DNA of 64,000 nt from Halomonas elongata (GCF_029081005.1 NZ_JAJQTQ010000018.1:1-64000); one strand, 5' to 3'; positions 1 through 9,557 are shown, numbered from the stretch's first letter. The notes: generated from the letters alone by a model not told the origin. Made by a program: numbers and translations.

Positions 1-162
1 AAGTACCGGGAGCGAAACGTGATCGAACGTGGCTTCGGCTGGGTTAAGGAACTACGGCGCATCGCCACCCGATACGATAAGCTCGCCAGTAGCTTTAGCG
101 CCATGGTATGTCTGGCTTGCATAGACCGTTGCCTGCGTGCTGACTTTTCAGACAAAACCTAG
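1..162 (+). CDS. IS5-type transposase, C-terminal end only
   Basis: The window opens inside this reading frame, which runs to a TAG at 160-162 and gives the last 53 residues. The segment YRERNVIERGFGWVKELRRI followed by ATRYDKLA is the familiar C-terminal region of IS5-group DDE transposases. The Glu of NVIER is the expected last catalytic acid. The 5' part lies outside the window, so completeness cannot be judged. Together with the IS91-type fragment at 1223-2023 it marks this edge as a patch of mobile DNA. Confidence 0.8.
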   Translation, partial: KYRERNVIERGFGWVKELRRIATRYDKLASSFSAMVCLACIDRCLRADFSDKT

Positions 163-292
163 GTCAGCCACTGATAACTCCTTGGTCGAAATCTATGGTG
201 TTTTTTCCTGAATTCAGATAATAACTGCATAACGCCTTGGGGAAGCCGCCGGGACGGAGCGCAGCGTAGTACCGGTCGGCTTCACCCACTGG

Positions 293-886
293 TTAAGTTT
301 TGTCTGCGGCTGCCACAAACAGATCATAATACTTCTCAGCCTCTTCCTTTGGGCCCAACGCAAAATCTATAAGCATTTGGAGACTCCAGACGGGCCCAGG
401 AATCACCTTATCCAGATCTAGATCGTCTGGATAGGATTCCGGATCTATTGCCATTTCAAAATGCTCGAACCACCACATTTCGATCTTTCGTAACAGCGCC
501 ACCATTTCGTCGAATGCTTCCGGAACGTCGAAATCTACCCCACTGGACGCAAAAGAAAGCATTTCGTGTGTCAGCGTGTTGCGGCACTTTTTAACGTGTT
601 CAAACTTCCCCATGTCCTCATCATTGATGGCATCCATGTCCTGCAGCCACCTCAATGACGCATAGACGGGACTTCTATTCAGGGAAAGGACTTTTTCTTT
701 GTATTCTGGGCTGATAATCGGTCCATTTTGATCAAACCCGTTCGTAAAGAAACCTTCGATCTTTTCTACAATGCTGCTCTTCAGCATTTCGAAAGCCATC
801 GAGAATATTGATGCTGTGATGATGTTGGTTTTGAGGGTTTCTGGGTGAAGGGTTCGTTCCCAGGATGCTCGTATTGTCTCATCCAT
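293..886 (-). CDS. HEPN-like hypothetical protein
   Basis: A 197-aa protein predicted to be largely helical, of unknown function. The segment KKCRNTLTHEM (about residues 99-109) contains R102-N103-x3-H107. This fits the R-x4-6-H signature of HEPN domains, which are often RNases in toxin-antitoxin, abortive-infection or other defence systems. No signal peptide or membrane segment is apparent. The gene stands alone between an IS end and an IS91-type fragment, which suggests horizontal arrival. No partner nucleotidyltransferase (MNT) is next to it, so a classic HEPN/MNT pair is not supported. HEPN membership rests on one short motif and the helical context. Confidence 0.55.
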   Translation of the reverse strand: MDETIRASWERTLHPETLKTNIITASIFSMAFEMLKSSIVEKIEGFFTNGFDQNGPIISPEYKEKVLSLNRSPVYASLRWLQDMDAINDEDMGKFEHVKKCRNTLTHEMLSFASSGVDFDVPEAFDEMVALLRKIEMWWFEHFEMAIDPESYPDDLDLDKVIPGPVWSLQMLIDFALGPKEEAEKYYDLFVAAADKT

Positions 887-1222
887 GACCGATCCCGATG
901 TAAACTTAACTGTTCAGCATTTCTTCGCTGTGCGGAGCATGGCGTATAAATGCCTGTTGGACTAAGCCGACCATCAGGTTGCTACACAGCTTCTATAGGG
1001 TATTGTATTGGCCAGTGTTCGGCCTGTGACGGCAGATCGCGCGCAGACGGATCTGTTGTGACGCATTCGGGCAGTGATATTGGCCATGATTCCAGTACCT
1101 TCCGGGCCCAGTTTGCCCCAACGTAGCGCGCTTGCCGGTCAAAATCCATCATCGGGACGAGCACCGCCGCGACCCGCAAGCGGGCCGGATCGCCGAGTCC
1201 ATTGTGGGGGTAGGACGTTAGT

Positions 1223-2023
1223 TCATGCTCGATAGCGTTGCTCCCTGTGGCTGGGGGGGCGGCTACGTTTGGGTCGCAGGGGTATGAGGGTCCCGATCAC
1301 TCTCAGTGTCGGTTGCCCGCAGTGTCGGCAAGTGTAGGTTGGCTCCGAGTCATTGGCGGCAGTATCGGCCTCCGGTGTCGTCTCGACCGCCAGCGCCCGG
1401 CGGATCTCTGCCAGACGTCGTCGTCGGCAGCGATTGGCCAAAAAGCCATAGTGACGAACTCGCATCAGTCCCTTGGGCAGAACGTGGAGCAGGAAGCGGC
1501 GCACGAATTCCTCGCCAGCGAGGACGAGCTGTTTACGCCGGTCACGGTCGCGGTAGTCCTTGTAGCGTAGGGTCACCTGATGGTCGTCCACGGCGAGGAT
1601 ACGGGCATTGCTGATGGCGATCTGGCGCGTGTAACGCGCCAGGTAGCGCACCACCGTGTCGGTGTGTTCGAGACAGTCCTTGCTGTAGACCACCCACTCG
1701 GTGGCCATCAGCGTGTTGAGCTGGTCATCGACGTCACCCGGCCGGGTAACCCGGTGGAGTTCGCCTGAAGTGGCGGCCTCGCGCAGAGCGCTCACCAGGT
1801 TCCCGCGAAAGTGGCGCGACAGGGCCCGGACCGGAAACAGGTAGTGGCTGCGCGCCTCGCGCCAGATGCCGTCGTCGCCCAGCGCACCGCCGGGAACCAG
1901 ACAGTGCAGGTGCACATGCTGGCTCAAGTTCTGGCCCCAGGTGTGAAGCACAGCGCTCATGCCCATCTCACCGCCGAGACGCTTGGGGTGAGGAGGACAA
2001 AGTTTCAGGCACGCTACCGCCAC
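1223..2023 (-). pseudogene. IS91-type (HUH/Y2) transposase, N-terminus missing
   Basis: The reading frame matches the C-terminal two thirds of IS91/IS801-type transposases. The HUH metal-binding motif is visible as QHVHLHC near the start, preceded by VLHTWGQNLS. The paired catalytic tyrosines are present as RYLARYTR (YxxxY). A Cys pair (CRHCGQ) lies near the C-terminus. Family members are usually about 400 aa and begin with a zinc-finger domain; here about 130 N-terminal residues are absent. The recognisable homology starts abruptly around 1995-2005, so the element was probably cut by a rearrangement. It is likely inactive. Confidence 0.75.
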
Positions 2024-2218
2024 CTACCCTGCACGATGCAATGACAATCCGGCCATCTTCCCGCGGTAGTCCCTGGCGTATCTTGATTGTGTCGTTATCA
2101 CGGCGATCTCGGTCACCTTCTATTCGAGCCTAATCAACCGGGCATATAAGTGCAAAGCGGGGATGGGCGGGATGCAGGCCGTCCTCGCCCATTAGGTCAT
2201 TCCAGTAATGTGCTATGG

Positions 2219-2605
2219 CTATACCTTGACCGAGTATTTGAGGTCTCGCGCCTCGTCGCCCGTCATGCCGCGGAAGCCCCAGCAGTGTGGTGGTTGCTCC
2301 TTGATCGTCACTTCCACATCCACGGGGGCGAGACCTACCTCAGCCTCCAGACGCTGAAAGATCGTCTTGATCAGGGCTTTCTGGGTCTCCGCCGAGCGTC
2401 CCTGCATCATATTGATCTCGATGGCTGTATAGGCCGGCGTTCGGCCACCCGGGTAGTAGAAGTCCTCGGCGTCCATCGGAATGAAGCGAAGCGCCCTCTT
2501 GTCTTCCGGCATTCCCAGTACCGACTGCATGCAGCCATGGATAACATCGGAGAGCTGGGCCTTGATGGGATTCAGATGTTCCTTGATGCCATAGATGACT
2601 ATCAC
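2219..2605 (-). CDS. Tautomerase-family protein
   Basis: A 128-aa protein resembling the longer 4-oxalocrotonate-tautomerase-like group (Tautomerase_2 type), including IKAQLSDVIHGCM, RFIPMDAEDFYYP and TAIEINMMQGRSAETQKAL. These small enzymes catalyse keto-enol tautomerisation, usually with an N-terminal proline as base. The start is a GTG at 2605, placed by a strong AGGAGA ribosome site a few bases upstream. The encoded N-terminus is Met-Ile-Val, so the usual Pro1 is absent and its catalytic chemistry is uncertain. It lies downstream of the dihydroxyacetone kinase gene on the same strand with a 62-base gap. Confidence 0.75.
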   Translation of the reverse strand: MIVIYGIKEHLNPIKAQLSDVIHGCMQSVLGMPEDKRALRFIPMDAEDFYYPGGRTPAYTAIEINMMQGRSAETQKALIKTIFQRLEAEVGLAPVDVEVTIKEQPPHCWGFRGMTGDEARDLKYSVKV

Positions 2606-2667
2606 GATGTCTCCTGTTCGGTATAACGCTGCCTTCGGCGGGAAAGATGCCCGGCGGTCGTATCACA

Positions 2668-4332
2668 TTATGTTTTCGCCAACGCCTCGAGCACCCGTGC
2701 CACGGCTTCGGCACCGGGGTCGACGATGCCTTCCAGCGCGCTCTCCGGCACATAGGCCGAACGCCCCGCCTTGGCCGTAGTCAGCGAGGCGGTGGCTTGC
2801 GCACCGGTGCGCGCCGTCTGTGCGGCTTGCGCCAGTGTATTGCCGTGTTGCAGCGACTCGATCGCCGGCATCAGGGCATCGAGCATGGTGCGATCCCCGG
2901 GTCGAGCTCCGCCGTATTCCTGTACCTTCCTGACACCCGCCGCCAGCGCGTCCCCTGGATTGTCACCGCGCCCCAGTGCACCGCCTGCCGCCGTGAACAG
3001 GATTGAGAGCAGTACGCCGCTGGAGCCGCCCATGTCTCGAGCCAATAGCTGGCCGATACCCGTGAACAGCGGCGACAGGGAGGTCGTGTCCAGGCGCTGA
3101 GCATCGAGTGCCTTGGCGATGCTGTCGGCGCCACTCTGCATGCTGGCCCCGGCATCGCCGTCACCACTCTTGGCATCCAGGGCGTCCAGTTCCTCGCGCG
3201 ACTCGCGCAATGTCTCGATCACCCGCCACAGCACCGCTGATGTCTCGCTATTCTGCGGAGCATCGTCAGCCAGAGCGTCGTGACCCTGGGCCGTGTTGGG
3301 TGTGAAGGTAGGCGCCTGGCGCACGCCATGAACGCCCGGCCAGGCAGGAGCGTTCGTTGGTGCCGTGAGGGCATCCAGCAATTCGGGCGTGCCGGGCACC
3401 AAGGTGACAGAAAAACCGTGCATGTCGAGCGAGGTCATCAGCGGCGCGGGGCCGATCAAATGACTGACCCGATCCTCGCCCAGCTGGCGTAACAGGCCCT
3501 CGGCCAGCACGCCCATCTCCTGGGACGAGCAACTGCCCAGGTTGTTGAGCATGGCCACCCAGGCGGTGTCGGATGACGAACCAGGGGCAGACACAGGCGA
3601 CACTGCCTGGAGCAACGGCTCCAGCACCAGGCGCATCGCGTCATCCGCACTTTGAGGGTCGACCGCACGGGTGCCGGGTTCGTTATGAATGCCCAGCCCC
3701 AGTTCGGGGGAACGCGTTGATGCCGGCCGACCAGGCTGTGCGGCGGGTTTGATCGCCATGCCCAGTGAGCCCATCCGCTCGCAGAGTGCCCGGGTGCGCT
3801 GTTGAATCTCGGCCAGCGACGCGCCCTGGCTTGCCAAATAGCCGGCCAGCTTGTGTACCAGCAGTGTGCCGGCAATACCGCGTGGCTGCGGTGCTTCGGC
3901 GATGGCGACATCGTCGGCGACGATCACCATTTCGACATTGAGCCCTTCGCCGCGGGCACATTCGGCCGCCAGGCCGAAATTCAGCCGATCGCCGGTGTAA
4001 TTCTTGACCACCAGCAAGCAACCAGCATCGCCACAGACTTCACGGATGGCCGCCAGAACCGGTTCGACGCTGGGCGAGGCAAACAGATTGCCGGAAATGA
4101 CCCCGGTCAGCATGCCATCGCCGATAAAGCCGGCATGGGCGGGCTCATGGCCGGCACCGCCACCGGATAGCACGGCCACCTGACGGCTGCCCTCTCGCTG
4201 CCTGTCCCAATCGCCCCTGACCAGAATCCGCAGACCGCTTTCCGGCTCGGCAATGCGCAGGTCCGCGGTAGCGGCCGCTACATGAAGAATATCGTCGACG
4301 ACACGCTCGGGCGCGTTATAAAAGCGTTCCAT
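2668..4332 (-). CDS. Dihydroxyacetone kinase, fused DhaK-DhaL type
   Basis: A 554-aa ATP-dependent dihydroxyacetone (glycerone) kinase that makes dihydroxyacetone phosphate. Residues about 1-330 form the DhaK domain, with the VLSGGGAGHEPAHAGF substrate-site segment and GLGIHNEPG, whose H216 is the expected covalent substrate-binding histidine. Residues about 370-554 form the DhaL ATP domain, with an Asp-rich Mg/ATP site in DAKSGDGDAGASM. The single-chain arrangement is that of ATP-using kinases rather than the PTS-linked DhaKLM type. The ATG at 4330-4332 is preferred because GCGGAGAACCT precedes it; an upstream in-frame start at 4353 lacks such a site. Confidence 0.92.
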   Translation of the reverse strand: MERFYNAPERVVDDILHVAAATADLRIAEPESGLRILVRGDWDRQREGSRQVAVLSGGGAGHEPAHAGFIGDGMLTGVISGNLFASPSVEPVLAAIREVCGDAGCLLVVKNYTGDRLNFGLAAECARGEGLNVEMVIVADDVAIAEAPQPRGIAGTLLVHKLAGYLASQGASLAEIQQRTRALCERMGSLGMAIKPAAQPGRPASTRSPELGLGIHNEPGTRAVDPQSADDAMRLVLEPLLQAVSPVSAPGSSSDTAWVAMLNNLGSCSSQEMGVLAEGLLRQLGEDRVSHLIGPAPLMTSLDMHGFSVTLVPGTPELLDALTAPTNAPAWPGVHGVRQAPTFTPNTAQGHDALADDAPQNSETSAVLWRVIETLRESREELDALDAKSGDGDAGASMQSGADSIAKALDAQRLDTTSLSPLFTGIGQLLARDMGGSSGVLLSILFTAAGGALGRGDNPGDALAAGVRKVQEYGGARPGDRTMLDALMPAIESLQHGNTLAQAAQTARTGAQATASLTTAKAGRSAYVPESALEGIVDPGAEAVARVLEALAKT

Positions 4333-4389
4333 AGGTTCTCCGCGGGACCACAAGGACGAACGACGTTAAAGCCCACAGTTTACGCATGA

Positions 4390-4815
4390 TTAAACTCGAT
4401 ATCCCATGACAATCTCGGCATGACCGGTGTTTTCATCGACCTGCTCGCCAAACGAAACAAAGCCATGATTCTCATAGAACCTGACGCTTGGCGCATTGTC
4501 TCTGTAGACCGTCAGGCGCAGCCCCTCTCTTCTGCCCTTAGCATCATCCAGCAACGTTGTTCCGATCCCTTGTCCCTGCAGGTCGGGATCCACGAAGATG
4601 GCCGCCAGGGTGTCCTCGAACAGGCTATAGAACCCGACGACTCGATCATTGCGTTCATAGACGAATGTCTCCGAAGCGGGGATATACCTGTCGCGCATTT
4701 CACCGACTTTCGACTGCCAGAATGCTGGATCGACAAACCCATGGGCCTTAATTGATGCTGAAAGCCAGATGTCCAGGACTTGATCGATATCCGCTTCCCG
4801 ATACGCGCGAATCAT
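4390..4815 (-). CDS. GNAT N-acetyltransferase (YiaC/YjaB-like)
   Basis: A 141-aa single-domain GNAT acetyltransferase. The acetyl-CoA pyrophosphate loop is visible as LQGQGIGTTLL (R/Q-x-x-G-x-G/A type), and the C-terminal SVRFYENHGF is the usual last core motif. The start MIRAYREADIDQVLDIWL resembles the E. coli YiaC/YjaB group, some members of which acetylate protein lysines. The substrate cannot be read from sequence. It stands alone between the DhaKL gene and a symporter gene. Confidence 0.85.
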   Translation of the reverse strand: MIRAYREADIDQVLDIWLSASIKAHGFVDPAFWQSKVGEMRDRYIPASETFVYERNDRVVGFYSLFEDTLAAIFVDPDLQGQGIGTTLLDDAKGRREGLRLTVYRDNAPSVRFYENHGFVSFGEQVDENTGHAEIVMGYRV

Positions 4816-4853
4816 ATCGCTGCCTTACTCCTGAAGCTCAAGATACTGTCATT

Positions 4854-6371
4854 TTATTGCTGCAAGCAGTCACTAGCTTGGGCGGCGCGCCCACCGCCGA
4901 GTCGGGTAAGGCCGTGGGGGGCGGCGATGCGGAAGAAGCGTTCCACGACCTCGGCCTGGGTGGGCGCGGTCATCAGCGAGACGATGACGAACACCGGCAG
5001 GTTGAGCATCAGGCCCCAGAAGCCGGCGTGGATGCCCAGCGGGTGCTTCCACAGGGTGGTGAAGGCCACGGTCACCATGAAGCCGGCGACGATGCCCGCC
5101 AGCACGCCCAGTTTGGAGGCGCGCGGCCACAGGAACATGCCGATGAAGGCCGGCATCACCTGGGTGGCAAAGCCCAGCCCGACCAGCAGGATCATCACCA
5201 GGCTGCCCGGCTCGGCGATGGCCAGCGGGGCGATCACCAGGGCCATCAGCGGCAGGATCATCCAGCGCGCCAGCTTCCCGGTGAAGGCGTCGGAGAGGCC
5301 AAACAGCGGCTGCAGCACGTCCCGGCTCCAGGAGAGCGCCACCGAGTGGATGAAGGGTTCGCTGGAGGACATCGAGGCGGCCAGGGTGCCGGCGCCGAGC
5401 AACCCGACCAGCACGACCGGCAGGTGCTGCATGGCGTACTCCAGCACCACGGTGTCGGCGCGGGCCAGGTCGGGCAGTGCGAAGATGCCGATGAAGCCCA
5501 CCACCACCATCGGCAGGATCACCACGTAGTAGGTCGGCAGCCAGGTGGCGCTGCGCCGAATGGTCCGCGCCGAGGAGGCGCTCATCCATTGGGTCCACAC
5601 CGGCGGCATGAAGGAGAACATCGAGACGATGACGGAAGTCGTCCAGAAGCTGAAGCTCATGTCACCGCCGGCGCCAGGCAGGGTCAGGAACTCGCCGTGC
5701 TCGGCCTGGAGCCGCGTGAACAGCGCGCCGACATCGAGCCCGCCGGTGGCGCTGTGCAATGCCCAGAGCCCCACGGCCCAGGCCACCACCAGCATCAGCA
5801 CGCCCTGAAAGGCGTTGGTCCGGCCGATGGCCCGCTGGCCGCTGACGAACAGGTAGACGGCGATGCAGGCCAGCACCAGCGGCACGCCCAGCCATATCGG
5901 AATCGCCCCGCCGCTCATCACGTTGAGGATGTAGGCGGAGCCGATGGTCTGCAGCACAGCGTAGGCGATCGAGCCGATCGACATCACCAGCGATGCCAGG
6001 GCGCCCAGCAGCGGGCTCTGGTAGCGGTCGGCGATGGCGCTGGCCTGGGTCACGTGGCCGAAGCGTTCGCCGAATTGCCACACCTTGGGGCCGACGTACC
6101 AGGCTACCAGTGCCAGGTAGGCGAGATAGACGGCCACGTAGAACACCGGCACGCCCTTCGAGTAGGCCCAGCCCGGCGCGCCCATGAAGGTGTAGGCGCT
6201 GACGCTGCCGGCGGCGATCAGCAGGTAGAGCGTTACCGGGCCCATGCTGCGCCCGGCCACGCCCCATTCTTCGAGGCTGTTCATGCGCCGCCCGCCCCGG
6301 GCACGCAGGCCGATGAACATGGCGATGGCGACATAGGTCAGGGTGATGAGCAGCGGCCAGGGGCTAGTCAT
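4854..6371 (-). CDS. Sodium:solute symporter (SSS family)
   Basis: A polytopic membrane protein of 505 aa with about 13 hydrophobic segments, of the sodium:solute symporter family. EEWGVAGRSMGPVTLYLL and AYTFMGAPGWAYSKG are characteristic of TM1-TM2 and the Na+-site region. The ATG at 6369-6371 is preceded by GGAGGACCACC, a strong ribosome site, so the longer reading frame is not used. It overlaps the upstream small membrane protein by 8 nt, which implies translational coupling. Being downstream of an amidase, it probably imports an amide, ureide or amino-acid derivative. The substrate is inference. Confidence 0.88.
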   Translation of the reverse strand: MTSPWPLLITLTYVAIAMFIGLRARGGRRMNSLEEWGVAGRSMGPVTLYLLIAAGSVSAYTFMGAPGWAYSKGVPVFYVAVYLAYLALVAWYVGPKVWQFGERFGHVTQASAIADRYQSPLLGALASLVMSIGSIAYAVLQTIGSAYILNVMSGGAIPIWLGVPLVLACIAVYLFVSGQRAIGRTNAFQGVLMLVVAWAVGLWALHSATGGLDVGALFTRLQAEHGEFLTLPGAGGDMSFSFWTTSVIVSMFSFMPPVWTQWMSASSARTIRRSATWLPTYYVVILPMVVVGFIGIFALPDLARADTVVLEYAMQHLPVVLVGLLGAGTLAASMSSSEPFIHSVALSWSRDVLQPLFGLSDAFTGKLARWMILPLMALVIAPLAIAEPGSLVMILLVGLGFATQVMPAFIGMFLWPRASKLGVLAGIVAGFMVTVAFTTLWKHPLGIHAGFWGLMLNLPVFVIVSLMTAPTQAEVVERFFRIAAPHGLTRLGGGRAAQASDCLQQ

Positions 6372-6597
6372 GGTGGTCCTCCTTGCGCTCGAGGACACGA
6401 TTGGCGATCAGCATGACGGCGAAGCAGGCGAAGATCACCACATAGCTCCACACCACCAGCAGCGGCAAACCCAGCACCAGCACCGCGCGGTTCACCCAAC
6501 CGATGACCGGCCAGATGCCGGCCGCCACCACGGCGACGAAGGCGATCAGCAGCGCCCAGCCGGCGCGACTGGTGGGCAGGACGACGAGACGAGACAT
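6364..6597 (-). CDS. Small two-helix membrane protein (DUF3311-like), symporter partner
   Basis: A 77-aa protein with two predicted transmembrane helices (about residues 13-34 and 38-66) and a charged C-terminus. Small proteins of the DUF3311 type commonly sit immediately upstream of SSS symporter genes and are thought to be accessory subunits. Here the 3' end overlaps the symporter start by 8 nt, which supports that role. Its own function is unknown. Confidence 0.75.
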   Translation of the reverse strand: MSRLVVLPTSRAGWALLIAFVAVVAAGIWPVIGWVNRAVLVLGLPLLVVWSYVVIFACFAVMLIANRVLERKEDHHD

Positions 6598-6639
6598 GAT
6601 GCGTATCTCCCACGATGACGAGACAGTTGACCGAGAAGC

Positions 6640-8037
6640 TTACTGCGCGACGGGCGGTGTCGGCCAACGCGGTTCGAGCGCCAGTCGCGTCTCCAGAACC
6701 TTGGCCAGCTTGAGCACGCGATGGTCGGCAAAGCGCGGACCGATCAACTGCACGCCGAGCGGCATGCCGTCACGGGAGAACCCGCCGTTGAGCGATAGCG
6801 CCGGCTGCTCGCCCATGTTCCACGGCACCGTGTAGGCGATGTGTTCGAAGGGTTGCTGCGGGTCATCGGTGGGCGAGACCCAGTCGGCGGAAAAGGCGAC
6901 GTTGGGCGTGGTGGGCGATATCACGGCGTCGACATCGTCGAACACGGCTTCCGTCGCGCGCCGCATGGCCAGGGTCTGCTCGAAGCCGCGCACCGCCTCG
7001 ACGCCGCCGATCCGCCCGCCGTCGTCGGCCCAGGCGAGGATCGCCGGCAGCACGCGCTCGCGCTGTTCGGGCGTCAGCTCCTCCAGGGCGCTCCACTGGC
7101 GAGTACGCCAGAAGCGGTCCAGGCCATCGAGCATCTCGCGGGTCAGCACCGGCGCCAGCGGCACCAGGGTGGCGCCGGCGGCCTCAAGTCGCGCGGCGGA
7201 AGCCTCCACGGCGGCGGCGATCTCGTCGTCCAGCGGCAGGCCGCAGCCGGCGTCCAGCATCACGCCGATGCGCCACCCCGAGACGTCGCACGCGAGGTCC
7301 GTCCAGTCGATCGATTCCGGCGGCAGGCGCGTGGCGTCGCGGCGGTCGGTGCGCGCCAGGGTCGTCATCATCAGGGCGGCGTCGTCCACGCTGCGGGTCA
7401 TGGGGCCGGCACAACGCCCCACATAGTAGGGGTCGATGGGAATGCGCCCCTGTGTCGGCTTGAACCCCACCACACCGCACCAGGCGGCGGGCAGGCGCAC
7501 CGAGCCGCCGATGTCGGTGCCCACGTGCAAGGGGCCATAGCCGGCCGCCGCCGCGGCCCCTGCCCCGGCGCTCGAGCCGCCGGGATTGCAGTCGAGTCGC
7601 CAGGGGTTGCGGGTTGTACCATGGAAGGAGGAACGCCCCGAGGAGAGCATGCCGAAATCCGGGCAGGTCGTCTTGGCCAGCAGCAGTGCCGCGTCTTCGG
7701 CCAGCCGGGCCGCCGGCGGTGCATCCTCGGTGGCCGGTGTCTGTGGGCCCAGGCCCGTGCCATTCGGCACCGGCATGCCACGCGTCGCGATCAGTTCCTT
7801 GAGGGTGACCGGCACGCCATCCAGCGGGCCGCTGGGCTCACCGCGCGTCCAGCGTTCACTCGAGGCCCGCGCCGCGTCCAGGAAGGTCTCTGCCCGGTAG
7901 CCGTAGAGGGCATTGAGGCGGCCTTCCCAGCGGTCGATGTGCTGGACCAGGGCCTCGGCGACATCCAGCGGTGACAGCGCCTTGCGGCGATAGGCATCCA
8001 GCAGTTGGGTGGCGGTCATCAGGTGGAGTTCTGACAT
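6640..8037 (-). CDS. Amidase (amidase-signature family)
   Basis: A 465-aa amidase-signature hydrolase. The Ser-cisSer-Lys triad is visible: the lysine in VTLKELIATRG, the cis-serine in GGSSAGAGA and the nucleophile serine in TDIGGSVRLPA. Such enzymes hydrolyse amides to acids and ammonia. No signal peptide is seen, so it should be cytoplasmic. It leads an apparent operon with the DUF3311-like protein (42-nt gap) and the SSS symporter, and is preceded by a LysR gene on the same strand. Together these suggest uptake and hydrolysis of one amide compound. The substrate is unknown, and no GatB partner is present. Confidence 0.9.
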   Translation of the reverse strand: MSELHLMTATQLLDAYRRKALSPLDVAEALVQHIDRWEGRLNALYGYRAETFLDAARASSERWTRGEPSGPLDGVPVTLKELIATRGMPVPNGTGLGPQTPATEDAPPAARLAEDAALLLAKTTCPDFGMLSSGRSSFHGTTRNPWRLDCNPGGSSAGAGAAAAAGYGPLHVGTDIGGSVRLPAAWCGVVGFKPTQGRIPIDPYYVGRCAGPMTRSVDDAALMMTTLARTDRRDATRLPPESIDWTDLACDVSGWRIGVMLDAGCGLPLDDEIAAAVEASAARLEAAGATLVPLAPVLTREMLDGLDRFWRTRQWSALEELTPEQRERVLPAILAWADDGGRIGGVEAVRGFEQTLAMRRATEAVFDDVDAVISPTTPNVAFSADWVSPTDDPQQPFEHIAYTVPWNMGEQPALSLNGGFSRDGMPLGVQLIGPRFADHRVLKLAKVLETRLALEPRWPTPPVAQ

Positions 8038-8141
8038 CGTTCACTCTTGGCGTTGTTGTCGATGCCTTCAGCTTGGTGCCGCGCGGTGTCTACCGCCATT
8101 ACAATCCTGATGCCGGGGTGTCCACTTTTTGTGTGCACCTC

Positions 8142-9071
8142 TCAGATGTTCGGTCCCTGCCCCTCTGCGTCACCCTCTCCCATGGTCTGCAGTGCCGAGG
8201 CCAGCAGTCCCTGGCAAGCCTCGGTGGCGAAGCTCCGCTGGCGATGCCGATGCAGGCACAGGTCCAGCCGGGTGTGTTCGAGCTCGCCCCGAGCCAGGGG
8301 CACGCTGACCAGCTGGCCGTCCCGGCACTCCCGGGCCACCGCCATGGGCGGCAGGATCAACAGCCCGGTGCCCGCCATGGCCAGTGCCTTCTGGGTTTCC
8401 AGAGAGGCCGTATGAAAGCTGGGGTTCAGTGTCACGCCCTGGCGTCGTGCCGCCTCGTCGAGTGCCTGCCGCACGCCGTAATGCTCGTCGGGCAGCGCCA
8501 GGGGATGGTCGGCCAGTTCGGCCAACCGCAGCGCGGCTCTGTCCGCCAGCGGATGGCCGGGCGCCATCACCGCGTGGTGCTCCAGGCGACTGCTGGCGAA
8601 CGGCTGGATGTCGTCGTGGCGCGGCATGAAGAAGGTCAGGCCGATGTCGGCATCGCCACTGCGCAGCGCCTCGACCACCTGGCCGGCGCTGGCGATCTGG
8701 ATATCGAACTGCAACTGCGGGTGACGTTGGCTGAGTTCCCCGAGCACCGGCACGAGCAGCCCGGAGACCACGCCTTCGGCCACTCGCAGGCTGACCTTGC
8801 CGGTACGCAGGCCCTTGAGGTCGCTGATGTGCTCCTGCACCCGCTCGAGATCGCGCAGGGTGCGGCGCGCCTGCACCGCCAGCAGTTCTCCCGCGGCGGT
8901 GAGCCGGATGCCGCCGGGCCCACGCTCGATCAGGGGCGCCCCGAGCTGGTGCTCCAGCAGGTCGATCTGACGGCTGATGGCCGTCGGGGCGATATGCAGT
9001 CGGGCCGCCGCCTCGCGCAGCGAGTGGCTGCGAGCCACGGTGTCGAAGTAGCGCAGGGCTCGCCAGTGCAT
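8142..9071 (-). CDS. LysR-family transcriptional regulator
   Basis: A 309-aa LysR-type regulator. The N-terminal winged helix-turn-helix (residues about 1-60) reads LRYFDTVARSHSLREAAARL, followed by ISRQIDLLEHQLGAPLIER. The C-terminal effector-binding domain occupies about 90-295. It lies 104 nt upstream of the amidase operon in the same direction and 3 nt downstream of a GNAT gene. It is the obvious candidate to control the amidase-symporter genes, though LysR regulators are more often divergent from their targets. Confidence 0.9.
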   Translation of the reverse strand: MHWRALRYFDTVARSHSLREAAARLHIAPTAISRQIDLLEHQLGAPLIERGPGGIRLTAAGELLAVQARRTLRDLERVQEHISDLKGLRTGKVSLRVAEGVVSGLLVPVLGELSQRHPQLQFDIQIASAGQVVEALRSGDADIGLTFFMPRHDDIQPFASSRLEHHAVMAPGHPLADRAALRLAELADHPLALPDEHYGVRQALDEAARRQGVTLNPSFHTASLETQKALAMAGTGLLILPPMAVARECRDGQLVSVPLARGELEHTRLDLCLHRHRQRSFATEACQGLLASALQTMGEGDAEGQGPNI

Positions 9072-9074
9072 GGT

Positions 9075-9557
9075 TCAGGCCGGAGACGGAAGGTCGCGCT
9101 GCATGATGGTTACCGCCTCGCCGCGATATTCACGCTCCTCGACGTCCTGCCAGCCCAGCCGCCGGTAGAGCGCCTGTTGATCCGGCGTATAGAGGTAGAA
9201 GCGCTCGACGCCGTGGTCCCGGGCTTCCTCCTCGACCCGGCGCACCAGCCGTGAGGCGATGCCGCGGCCGCGCCACTCGGGCAATACGTAGACCGAGGCC
9301 AACCAGGGCGTCAGCTCGCGACGGTCGCTCATGTCGTCGACGACCAGGCTCGCCGTGCCCACCGGCCGCTCACCGTCCATGGCGGCGAATACCGAGGGCA
9401 CACCGGCCAGGCCGCAGTCGCCGCGAAAGTGCCCGACGGCGGCGGCGAGATCGCGGCCGGAATGCAGATGCCCCCATTCGGCATGGATCCAGCCAGCCAG
9501 GGTGGCGACATGAGACGAGTTAGCGTGGATGCGGACGAGAGGCAGGCCTGAACCCAT
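9075..9557 (-). CDS. GNAT N-acetyltransferase
   Basis: A 160-aa GNAT acetyltransferase. The acetyl-CoA loop is WRGRGIASRLVRRV and the C-terminal ALYRRLGWQDVEERE is the usual last strand-helix. Only 3 nt separate it from the downstream LysR gene, so the two are probably co-transcribed. The substrate is not recognisable. Confidence 0.87.
   Translation of the reverse strand: MGSGLPLVRIHANSSHVATLAGWIHAEWGHLHSGRDLAAAVGHFRGDCGLAGVPSVFAAMDGERPVGTASLVVDDMSDRRELTPWLASVYVLPEWRGRGIASRLVRRVEEEARDHGVERFYLYTPDQQALYRRLGWQDVEEREYRGEAVTIMQRDLPSPA

Noticed and set aside
982-1179. A 65-codon minus-strand frame downstream of the IS91-type fragment
   Set aside because: It starts at TTG without a ribosome site, and its product has no recognisable family. 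It is probably non-coding end sequence of the element.
4752-6416. A 554-codon plus-strand frame
   Set aside because: It is antisense to the symporter gene, and its His/Gln/Gly-rich product has no family likeness. It is a high-GC shadow frame.
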